NCBI GenBank assembly: GCA_947167555.1
Contig: CAMVIO010000134.1
Location: 1-5,910 of the forward strand
DNA length: 5,910 nucleotides
Reading direction: 5' to 3'
DNA from: an uncultured Selenomonadales bacterium
GTDB taxonomy: Bacteria; Bacillota; Negativicutes; Selenomonadales; Selenomonadaceae
In this document: positions 1 to 5,486 of the stretch, one piece after another
Numbering within the stretch: the first letter of the stretch is position 1
Layout of the letters: every line of letters starts with the position of its first letter
Notes under the pieces: generated by a model
The model's input: only the letters and a program-made list of their open reading frames with translations
Databases searched by the model: none
Told to the model about the DNA's origin: nothing
Position numbers and translations under genes: made by a program

Positions 1-509
1 TTCATGCCAATCAGCCAATCCGCGCGGGCGCGAGCCAATGCCGACATTTTCAGCGGAGCAAAATCGCGATTGTCCCGAAGGTCGGCCAGCGCCTCCTTGA
101 CGCTTTTTTCATCGAGCGCATTCAACAGCAGACGACGCACAGGCTTTTTGTTGCCGACAAAATCCAGTACTTCATCGACAAGGAGCTGCCCTTCACGGTC
201 TGGGTCGCCCGCGTGGACGATTTCGTCTGCTTTCGCTATCAGACCTTTCACAATGCTAAATTGTTTCGCGCTAGACTCGGATACTATCAGTTTCCATGTC
301 GCGGGTACTATTGGCAGCGCGCTTTCCGTCCATTTCTTATAGGCCGCGTCGTATTCCTCCGGTTCCGCCTGCCGCAGGATATGCCCGAAGCACCAAGTCA
401 CGACGCCTTCCGCCGTCTCAATGAAGCCGTTCCCGTTTCGTGCCGGACCTTTCAGACATTTTGCGATTTCCCGGCCCATACTAGGCTTCTCCGCAATATA
501 TAACCGCAT
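1..509 (-). CDS. topB: DNA topoisomerase III, N-terminal part (runs off left edge)
   Basis: Type IA topoisomerase that relaxes negatively supercoiled DNA and decatenates by single-strand passage. About 169 residues are visible, from an ATG at 509-507, and the frame stays open to base 1. The start reads MRLYIAEKPSMGREIAK, the classic TopB opening with the Toprim catalytic Glu at residue 7. WCFGH follows at 39-43, then HAGDPDREGQLLVDEVL, with the metal-binding Toprim acidic residues D102, D104 and E106. The last visible stretch, SALARARADWLIGMN, matches the conserved family block just after the Toprim domain. The active-site Tyr lies outside the window. A GAGG ribosome site lies about 11 bases upstream of the ATG. 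The gene appears to have its own promoter. topB also occurs on integrative elements in Firmicutes; nothing here shows mobility, so a housekeeping copy is simplest. Identity is very sure. Confidence 0.95.
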   Translation of the reverse strand, partial: MRLYIAEKPSMGREIAKCLKGPARNGNGFIETAEGVVTWCFGHILRQAEPEEYDAAYKKWTESALPIVPATWKLIVSESSAKQFSIVKGLIAKADEIVHAGDPDREGQLLVDEVLDFVGNKKPVRRLLLNALDEKSVKEALADLRDNRDFAPLKMSALARARADWLIGM

Positions 510-544
510 GGATTTACCGTCCTCTTCATTTCTTTTCGTTTAGT

Positions 545-573
545 ATTTTACCATAGACAGAACAGCAACACAA
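545..573 (-). promoter_or_regulatory. Probable topB promoter
   Basis: On the minus strand a TAAAAT -10 box (545-550, 5 of 6 to consensus) sits 17 bases from a TTGTGT -35 box (568-573, 3 of 6). Transcription would start roughly 30 bases before the topB ATG, leaving room for the ribosome site. The -35 box lies at the end of the T-tract of the upstream gene's terminator. Prediction by eye only. Confidence 0.5.
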
Positions 574-619
574 AAAAGAGGCCGAAAAGCAAAGACATTT
601 TCTTCACGTATCGGCCTCT
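572..619 (-). terminator. Rho-independent terminator of the Ala-rich protein gene
   Basis: Read on the minus strand, GAGGCCGA (618-611) pairs perfectly with TCGGCCTC (585-578), followed directly by six T residues (577-572). The 25-base loop is long but can be shortened by an inner AAGA/TCTT pairing. The hairpin begins about 27 bases after the stop codon of the gene at 646-1740, so it should end that transcript before topB. Confidence 0.85.
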
Positions 620-645
620 GTCAGATTACCTTGCCTTCTATTTCC

Positions 646-1740
646 TTATTTTGCTTCGCCCACTGAACCAAGTATATGTGAAGCCGCGTTATCGAGTTCC
701 GCCGACTGGTACGCCGTCGCCACCGCCGTCAGGCTCACAGCTTTGACCGCCTCCGAGCGTTGGCGGATTTTCGGCGCGTCGTGGCGTTTCGCCGCCTGTG
801 TCTCATCTTCCGGCAAGCTCTTGTACTGTTTGGTGTGCATGAAGTCCTGCCACTCCGCCTGCAAATGGCGAAGAACCAAAAGAATCAAAGGCTCGTCGAA
901 TTCGCCGCCGTCATTTTTGTCGATCCGGTCGAGAGCGGACGAAGTGTTTTCAGCCTTTTCATCTTCGTCAGCACCCGTCCCCACAGCACTTTTCGCATTT
1001 TCCGTGCCGTCCGCGCTTGCCTCGTTTGCTGCGTCCGCTTCCGCATTTGTCGCGTCCGTGGCATCCGTCGCCGTGCTTTCCGGCGAAGCCGCCGTTTCCG
1101 CGCCAGCGGACACATTCGCCGCGTCTCCCGCCATGCTCGCGTCTGCGGTTGCCGCCCCGGCCTCCGCTCCCACGGAAGCGTTCGCATCCATCGAAACACC
1201 AGTGTCAAAGGAGGCCGCGCCTTCCGCGCTGGCTCCCGCGTCGCCTGCGGACACCGCCCCGCCGGACACGCCTCCGCCGCTGGCGCTGTCGATGGCGTCA
1301 GAGCAAGCCGCCGCCGCATTCGCGTAGGCAATCGCCACCGCGCGCATCGCCTCGGCTTTCGTCTTTGCCGATTTCAGCGCCCGTGCCAGTTTCTCGCGCT
1401 CCTCCATCGTGACCTTGGCTTTTTTGTACAGTTTTTCGTCATGCTGGCGCAAATATTCCAGTTCGTCCGCCGAGAGCTTCTTGCCGCGCTTCAGCTTCTG
1501 CTTGATGCTCCCCGTCTTGGCCTTGACCGTCCGGTCGTCGTCCTTCTTTTTCGACTTTTCCAGCGTCATCTCGACGATGGTTTTCGGCGCGGCGGCTCGC
1601 GCCTCCTCCTGCGCTTTCACAAAAGTCGTTTTCGCGTCCTTCCAGTCAAAGGACTCGCCCGTTTTCATCTTCTGCTTCGCGGATTTTTTGAGCTGGAATT
1701 GCTGCAAATACGTCCGCATCGTCCCGACCACCGCAAACAT
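646..1740 (-). CDS. Uncharacterised Ala-rich protein with low-complexity linker
   Basis: Function not recognised. The 364-residue protein has three visible parts. Residues 1-145 are charged, Lys-rich and predicted helical, including GKKLSADELEYLRQHDEKLY (87-106) and a helix AEAMRAVAIAYANAAAA (129-145). Residues about 146-270 are low complexity, dominated by Ala, Ser, Gly, Asp, Glu and Thr with almost no hydrophobic core, and look like a disordered linker. Residues 271-364 are again helical, with EPLILLVLRHLQAEWQDFM (283-301) and a helix starting SEAVKAV (329-335) that resembles AEAMRAV (129-135). There is no signal peptide or membrane segment, so it is probably cytosolic. The ATG at 1740 is chosen because GGGAGG (1754-1749) lies 8 bases upstream; Met8 has no such site. 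It has its own promoter and terminator and so is monocistronic. Long open frames on the opposite strand here are composition-driven shadows. The gene call is strong; the role is unknown. Confidence 0.8.
   Translation of the reverse strand: MFAVVGTMRTYLQQFQLKKSAKQKMKTGESFDWKDAKTTFVKAQEEARAAAPKTIVEMTLEKSKKKDDDRTVKAKTGSIKQKLKRGKKLSADELEYLRQHDEKLYKKAKVTMEEREKLARALKSAKTKAEAMRAVAIAYANAAAACSDAIDSASGGGVSGGAVSAGDAGASAEGAASFDTGVSMDANASVGAEAGAATADASMAGDAANVSAGAETAASPESTATDATDATNAEADAANEASADGTENAKSAVGTGADEDEKAENTSSALDRIDKNDGGEFDEPLILLVLRHLQAEWQDFMHTKQYKSLPEDETQAAKRHDAPKIRQRSEAVKAVSLTAVATAYQSAELDNAASHILGSVGEAK
931..1338 (-). repeat. Low-complexity Ala/Ser/Gly/Asp-coding tract
   Basis: This part of the Ala-rich gene encodes residues about 135-270 and is built of degenerate short units such as DATDATNAEADAANEASADG. 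The DNA is biased toward GCC/GCG, TCC/TCG and GAC codons without an exact tandem repeat. Such tracts usually vary in length between strains; that is an expectation, not something visible here. Confidence 0.6.
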
Positions 1741-1800
1741 GGCTAAAACCTCCCTGTTCCCTGAACCAAAAAATTTCTCTCCATAGTCCTTCCTAAATAT

Positions 1801-1829
1801 ATTATACCATTCGCTTTAGGCGTTGTACA
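1801..1829 (-). promoter_or_regulatory. Promoter of the Ala-rich protein gene
   Basis: On the minus strand a perfect TATAAT -10 box (1801-1806) lies 17 bases from TGTACA (1824-1829, 4 of 6 to TTGACA). The start would fall near 1794, giving a leader of roughly 55 bases before the ATG at 1740. It is back to back with the rightward promoter of the decarboxylase operon. Confidence 0.7.
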
Positions 1830-1834
1830 GAAAA

Positions 1835-1850
1835 AAACACTGAAGTGCTT
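1835..1850. promoter_or_regulatory. Imperfect palindrome between divergent promoters (possible operator)
   Basis: AAACACTGAAGTGCTT is a 16-base imperfect inverted repeat with a single mismatched pair (1837 with 1848) flanking the core CACT-GA-AGTG. It lies between the two divergent -35 boxes and touches the rightward one. The position suits a regulator acting on both promoters. Short palindromes arise by chance, so this is a candidate only. Confidence 0.35.
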
Positions 1851-1877
1851 GTGTATACAAAGGATTTTGCGTATAAT
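1849..1877 (+). promoter_or_regulatory. Promoter of the decarboxylase/binding protein/cyclase operon
   Basis: A perfect TATAAT -10 box (1872-1877) lies 17 bases after TTGTGT (1849-1854, 3 of 6 to consensus). The -35 box is part of a near-palindrome, TTGTGTATACAA (1849-1860). The predicted start near 1884 gives a leader of about 50 bases before the ATG at 1933. The poor -35 box suggests a promoter that could be regulated or activator-dependent. Confidence 0.65.
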
Positions 1878-1884
1878 AATTTTG

Positions 1885-1904
1885 TTTTGGAACGCATACC
1901 AAAA
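1885..1904 (+). promoter_or_regulatory. Inverted repeat at the 5' end of the operon transcript
   Basis: TTTTGG (1885-1890) and CCAAAA (1899-1904) form a perfect 6-bp inverted repeat around the 8-base loop AACGCATA. It sits right at the predicted transcription start, where it could be a repressor site or a 5' stabilising stem-loop. It has no T-tail, so it is not a terminator, and it is too small for a riboswitch. Confidence 0.4.
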
Positions 1905-1920
1905 TCATAATAGCACGATG

Positions 1921-1926
1921 AGGAGG
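1921..1926 (+). promoter_or_regulatory. Strong ribosome binding site that fixes the decarboxylase start
   Basis: A full AGGAGG lies 6 bases before the ATG at 1933. The same frame can be extended upstream to a TTG at 1849, but that TTG lies inside the -35 box and would precede the transcription start, so 1933 is the real start. Confidence 0.9.
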
Positions 1927-1932
1927 CACACC

Positions 1933-3198
1933 ATGCCAAAGAAAATATTTCCCATCCCGAAAGACAAACTGGAAGAAATCATACGGTGCTATCCGACGCC
2001 GTTCCATATTTATGACGAGGCGGCCATCCGAAAAAATCTGCGGCGGCTCTTCGCGGCGTTCTCTTGGGCGCCGTCCTTCCGCGAGCATTTCGCGGTGAAA
2101 GCGACGCCAAACCCGTACATCCTGAAGCTCCTCGCCGAGGAAGGCGCGGGGGCGGATTGCAGCTCGCTGGCCGAGCTGCTCTTGGCGGAGATGGCGGGCA
2201 TCCGGGGCGAGAAAATAATGCTGACGTCGAACGACACCCCCGCCGACGAATTCCAAAAGGCGCGGGAACTCGGCGCGATCATCAACCTCGACGACGTCAC
2301 CCATATCGACTATCTGGAAAAATGCGCAGGCTTCCCCGACTGCCTGTCTTTCCGCTACAATCCCGGCAACCTCGTTACTGGCAACGACATCATCGGACAA
2401 CCGGAGGAAGCGAAGTATGGCCTGACACATGACCAACTTATCGAAGCTTATCGAATCGCAAAGGAACGCGGCGTCAAGCGTTTCGGCCTGCATTGTATGA
2501 TCATTTCCAACGAGCTAAACGCCAATTCTTTCATTGAGACGGCGAAGCTGATGTTCCACACTGCCGTTGAAATCAAGGAAAAACTTGGCGTCAGCTTAGA
2601 ATTCGTCAATCTCGGCGGCGGCGTCGGCATCCCCTATCGTCCGGAGGAAGAGCCGGTCAATTTGGAAACTGTCGGCGCGGGCATCCAAAAAGCCTATCAG
2701 GAAATCATCGTGCCCGCGGGCCTCGACGGCCTCGCCATCGCGATGGAGCTGGGCCGCGCCATCACCGGCCCTTACGGCTGGCTCGTCGCCACGGCTATTC
2801 ACGAGAAAAAAACCTACAAGGATTACATTGGTCTCGACGCCTGTATGGCGAACCTGATGCGGCCTGCCATGTACGGCGCGTACCATCATATCGTTGTCGT
2901 CGGCAAAGAGGACGCCTTCTGCGATCACGTCTACGACGTCACCGGCTCCCTCTGCGAAAACAACGACAAATTCGCCATCGACCGGAAATTGCCGGAAATC
3001 GAGATCGGCGACCGTCTCGTGATTTTCGACGCGGGCGCTCACGGCCACGCCATGGGATTCAACTACAACGGCAAGCTTCGCAGCGCGGAACTCCTGCTGA
3101 AAGAAAACGGCGACGTGCAAATGATCCGCCGCGCCGAAACTCTCTCCGACTACTTCGCCACATTGGATTTCGACGGCTCGGAGTTTGGACGGAAATAA
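1933..3198 (+). CDS. lysA: Diaminopimelate decarboxylase-family PLP enzyme (LysA-like)
   Basis: Fold-type III PLP decarboxylase of 421 residues, close to usual LysA length. The expected reaction is meso-diaminopimelate to L-lysine plus CO2 in the cytosol. The N-terminal barrel carries the PLP lysine K56 in HFAVKATPNP, DCSSLAEL (75-82), H187, the phosphate-binding loop NLGGGVGIPYRP (226-237) and ELGR (272-275). The C-terminal domain carries RPAMYGA (310-316), the catalytic Cys in GSLCENND (338-345) and FNYNG (376-380). Departures from textbook LysA are LHCMIISN where LHxHIGSQ is usual, ELGR for EPGR, and CENND for CESGD. This looks like a divergent clade found in anaerobes (from memory), so a different diamino-acid substrate is possible. 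It is the first gene of a three-gene unit, with the next gene 22 bases downstream. Family is very sure; exact substrate is less so. Confidence 0.85.
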   Translation: MPKKIFPIPKDKLEEIIRCYPTPFHIYDEAAIRKNLRRLFAAFSWAPSFREHFAVKATPNPYILKLLAEEGAGADCSSLAELLLAEMAGIRGEKIMLTSNDTPADEFQKARELGAIINLDDVTHIDYLEKCAGFPDCLSFRYNPGNLVTGNDIIGQPEEAKYGLTHDQLIEAYRIAKERGVKRFGLHCMIISNELNANSFIETAKLMFHTAVEIKEKLGVSLEFVNLGGGVGIPYRPEEEPVNLETVGAGIQKAYQEIIVPAGLDGLAIAMELGRAITGPYGWLVATAIHEKKTYKDYIGLDACMANLMRPAMYGAYHHIVVVGKEDAFCDHVYDVTGSLCENNDKFAIDRKLPEIEIGDRLVIFDAGAHGHAMGFNYNGKLRSAELLLKENGDVQMIRRAETLSDYFATLDFDGSEFGRK

Positions 3199-3220
3199 CA
3201 CGATAAGAAGCGATGCCCCT

Positions 3221-4204
3221 ATGAAAACGGAGAAAATCTATTGGATTGCCAGCGCGGTCTTGACGCTTGTGTTTGTGTCCTGCTTGGGCTATTACGCGCT
3301 GGACGAGGAACCCGACATCATCGTGCGGGAGGATTCGACCCGGCGGGAGAAAGTCCGGCCCGCCAGCGCCGGCGCCCAATACAAAATTTATCTGATCACC
3401 ATGGACCAAGGCAGCAGCTATTGGCAAAACATCGACGCTGGATGCCGGGAGGCGGCGGAGGAACTGGGTGGTATCGACTATCACTGGGACGCGCCCACTG
3501 TCCGCTCCATCGAGGAGCAGCAAAAATGCATCGACCGGGCCGTGAACGAAGGCGCGCAAGCGATTCTGCTGTCCGCCACCTCCCAGACGGAACTGACCGA
3601 AAACATCAGGAACGCCACGACCGCCGGGGTCAAGCTCATCTACGTGGACAGCGCCGCCACCGAGGCCGCCGTGGCCACGCTGATGACGGACAACGAACAG
3701 GCGGGGCGCGTCGCCGGAGCCACCATGAAGCAAGCTCTCGAAAAGGCCGGCATTTCCTCTGGCACGGTCGGCATCGTGGCCATGAACCGGCAATCCCAAA
3801 ACACCATCCTGCGCATCAAAGGATTCCGCGCGGCCTTCCAGAACACGCCCTACACGGTGGCGCCGCCCATCTATATGCAGTCCGATTGGCAGGATGTCAA
3901 GGAAAACGTCAGGGTTCGCCCGAACTACGTCGGCTTTTTCGGCGCGAACGAGCAAATGACCCGGGCGGTCAGCGAGGAAATCGCGGAATCCGGCGCCAAG
4001 CAAATCATCATCGGCTTCGACACGTCGGACTACACCCTTTCCATGATACAGGAAGGCGTCATTTACGCCACCATGCAGCAGAAGCCAGAAAAAATGGGGC
4101 ATGACGGCCTCATCCTTGCCGTTCGCGCCCTGAAAGGAGAGTACACGGGCACCGGCGCCGTCACCGACACGGGCGTTTCCGTGATCACGAAAGAACAGCT
4201 ATGA
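3221..4204 (+). CDS. Sugar-type periplasmic substrate-binding protein
   Basis: A 327-residue protein of the type I periplasmic binding fold (ribose/LacI-like, Peripla_BP_4). Residues 7-25 form an N-terminal hydrophobic segment containing FVSC (18-21), which could be a non-canonical lipobox or an uncleaved anchor; either way the protein should be exported and membrane-tethered. The mature domain starts near YKIYLITMDQGSSYWQNI (54-71). Family hallmarks follow: IDRAVNEGAQAILLSAT (104-120), GVKLIYVDS (136-144), TDNEQAGRVAG (156-166), VGFFGANEQM (237-246), IIIGFDTSD (262-270) and the GVIYATMQQKP (279-289) hinge region. The ligand cannot be read from sequence. No ABC permease or ATPase gene accompanies it, which argues for sensing rather than transport. 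The ATG at 3221 is preferred, with a weak AAGAAG site (3205-3210); a TTG at 3185 in the same frame overlaps the previous gene and lacks a well-placed site. Its stop overlaps the next start. Confidence 0.85.
   Translation: MKTEKIYWIASAVLTLVFVSCLGYYALDEEPDIIVREDSTRREKVRPASAGAQYKIYLITMDQGSSYWQNIDAGCREAAEELGGIDYHWDAPTVRSIEEQQKCIDRAVNEGAQAILLSATSQTELTENIRNATTAGVKLIYVDSAATEAAVATLMTDNEQAGRVAGATMKQALEKAGISSGTVGIVAMNRQSQNTILRIKGFRAAFQNTPYTVAPPIYMQSDWQDVKENVRVRPNYVGFFGANEQMTRAVSEEIAESGAKQIIIGFDTSDYTLSMIQEGVIYATMQQKPEKMGHDGLILAVRALKGEYTGTGAVTDTGVSVITKEQL
4201..4204 (+). other. ATGA stop/start overlap between binding protein and cyclase
   Basis: The cyclase ATG (4201-4203) overlaps the TGA stop (4202-4204) of the binding protein. 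There is no strong ribosome site before it, only a weak A/G-rich stretch. This suggests translational coupling, so the two proteins are made in linked amounts. Confidence 0.85.
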
Positions 4205-5370
4205 AATTCCGAACCAAGCTCTTGCTGCTCAACGGCCTGCCGCTGCTCCTCTTCGCGGCGATCTCCCTGTTCCTTGGGCTCACCCAGTTCCGCGCGAACC
4301 TCTACAACGAAAAGGAAGGCAACCTGCGCTCCGCGGCGCTGGCGGCCCTGACCTTTTATTCCAGCCAAGGCTACGGGGATTACCGCAGGCAGGAGGACGG
4401 CTTTGTCTGGCGCGGCATGAATCTCAACATTTCCCGAAAGACATCCATCGTCGATGACCTGAAAAAACAAACCGGGACGGATTTCACCTTCTTCTTCGGC
4501 AAGCAGGTCGCCATGACCTCCATTCGTGACAAAAACGGACAGCGCGGCATCGGGCTGACGGCGGACGAAGCCATCCAGACGCACACCCTCGAAGAAGGGA
4601 AGCAGCTTTGGTGCCGCCATATCGTCATCAACGGAACGCCCTGCCAAGCCTATGTCATACCGATCCGTCAGGAGAGCGACGACGCCGTGGTCGGGGCGCT
4701 GATGGCCTCGGCCCCCGCAGAAGGCCTGCGCGCCGCCCTTCGCAACTATGTCCTGACCACTGTGGCAGCTATGCTGCTGGTCCTCGTCGCGGTGTTCGTC
4801 TTCATCCACTGGCATGTGAACTGGTTCGCGCAAAAATTCTCGGAAGTGACCGACCGCAGCCGCCATGACCTCCTGACGGGAATCTACAACAAAGTTACCT
4901 TCGAGTCCGAGGCAGCCAAAGCGCTTTCCGCGAAAAAGGACGACGAAGTCTCCGCCCTCTTCCTCATCGACCTTGACGACTTCAAAAAGGTCAACGATAC
5001 CTTCGGCCACCAGACAGGCGACGAAGTCCTGAAGGCTCTGTCCGGCATCTTGTCGCGGACATTCCGCTCCTCCGACATCATCGGCCGGATCGGCGGCGAC
5101 GAATTTATGGCTCTCATGCCAATATCGAAAGACGAATCCCTTTCGCAAACCGACGGAATGGCCCAAACGATACTGGAGAAAATTCGCGCCGTCAAAATCG
5201 GCAAGGCGCAAAACCTGACCTGCAGCATAGGCGTAGGCATCGACGACGCCCACTGCGGCTTCTCGGCCCTCTACGCGCTGGCCGACAAAGCCCTGTACGC
5301 CGCCAAGGAAAAAGGAAAAGCGAATTTCGTCCGCTATTCCTGCCCCCATGTGGCAAACGAGGAAAAATGA
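4201..5370 (+). CDS. Membrane diguanylate cyclase with extracytoplasmic cache-like sensor
   Basis: A 389-residue inner-membrane enzyme expected to make c-di-GMP from two GTP. TM1 spans about 7-28, an extracytoplasmic domain about 33-178, TM2 about 183-203, and a GGDEF domain about 215-380. The outer domain resembles a single-cache fold (IVDDLKKQTGTDFTFFFG at 83-100, then a strand ending DAVVGALMAS at 161-170) and has two cysteines, C138 and C148. The GGDEF domain looks active: metal Asp257 in FLIDLDDFKKVND, N265, D274, and GGDEF at 298-302. The inhibitory I-site RSSD (289-292) lies exactly five residues before GGDEF, so product feedback is expected. There is no EAL or HAMP domain. It is translationally coupled to the binding protein upstream, which probably delivers the signal, and the operon ends just after it. 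The cyclase call is very sure; the signal is unknown. Confidence 0.93.
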   Translation: MKFRTKLLLLNGLPLLLFAAISLFLGLTQFRANLYNEKEGNLRSAALAALTFYSSQGYGDYRRQEDGFVWRGMNLNISRKTSIVDDLKKQTGTDFTFFFGKQVAMTSIRDKNGQRGIGLTADEAIQTHTLEEGKQLWCRHIVINGTPCQAYVIPIRQESDDAVVGALMASAPAEGLRAALRNYVLTTVAAMLLVLVAVFVFIHWHVNWFAQKFSEVTDRSRHDLLTGIYNKVTFESEAAKALSAKKDDEVSALFLIDLDDFKKVNDTFGHQTGDEVLKALSGILSRTFRSSDIIGRIGGDEFMALMPISKDESLSQTDGMAQTILEKIRAVKIGKAQNLTCSIGVGIDDAHCGFSALYALADKALYAAKEKGKANFVRYSCPHVANEEK

Positions 5371-5410
5371 AAAAGCCGCTGTTCTCTGCATGTAAGGACA
5401 GCGGTTTTTT
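5371..5410 (+). terminator. Rho-independent terminator ending the operon
   Basis: CCGCTGT (5376-5382) pairs with ACAGCGG (5398-5404), extended inward through a G-T wobble to C5384-G5396 and T5385-A5395, followed by six T residues (5405-5410). A run of A residues before the stem pairs with the T-tail, so it could act in both directions. It begins directly after the cyclase stop codon and separates the operon from the lemA-like gene. Confidence 0.92.
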
Positions 5411-5486
5411 CGTTCCGGCTTGCGCATCGACTGATATTTTGTTATTGTTATGGCAGGAAATTTATACACCGAAAGGACGGATTACC

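Noticed and set aside
4..503. Plus-strand open frames over the first 500 bases
   Set aside because: They lie opposite topB, whose Toprim motifs are clear on the minus strand.
760..1746. Long plus-strand open frame antisense to the Ala-rich gene (328 residues)
   Set aside because: Arg/Phe/His-rich composition typical of a reverse-complement shadow; no ribosome site, and the minus-strand gene has its own promoter, ribosome site and terminator.
1849..1932. Upstream TTG start extending the decarboxylase by 28 residues
   Set aside because: The TTG is part of the -35 box and lies before the predicted transcription start; a perfect AGGAGG serves the ATG at 1933.
1878..1932. Possible lysine riboswitch in front of the lysA-like gene
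   Set aside because: The leader is only about 50 bases, far shorter than a lysine riboswitch, and shows just one small hairpin.
3059..4102. Minus-strand open frame antisense to the binding protein (347 residues)
   Set aside because: Shadow of a well-supported binding protein gene; the translation looks like non-protein sequence and has no ribosome site.
5420..5468. Promoter for the lemA-like gene
   Set aside because: Several poor combinations are possible, such as TTGTTA (5439-5444) with TATACA (5463-5468), which would start transcription inside the ribosome site; none was good enough to list.
4063..5469. Long minus-strand open frame antisense to the cyclase (468 residues)
   Set aside because: It mirrors the codon bias of the cyclase gene, which has unmistakable GGDEF motifs; the antisense frame shows no recognisable domain and crosses the operon terminator.
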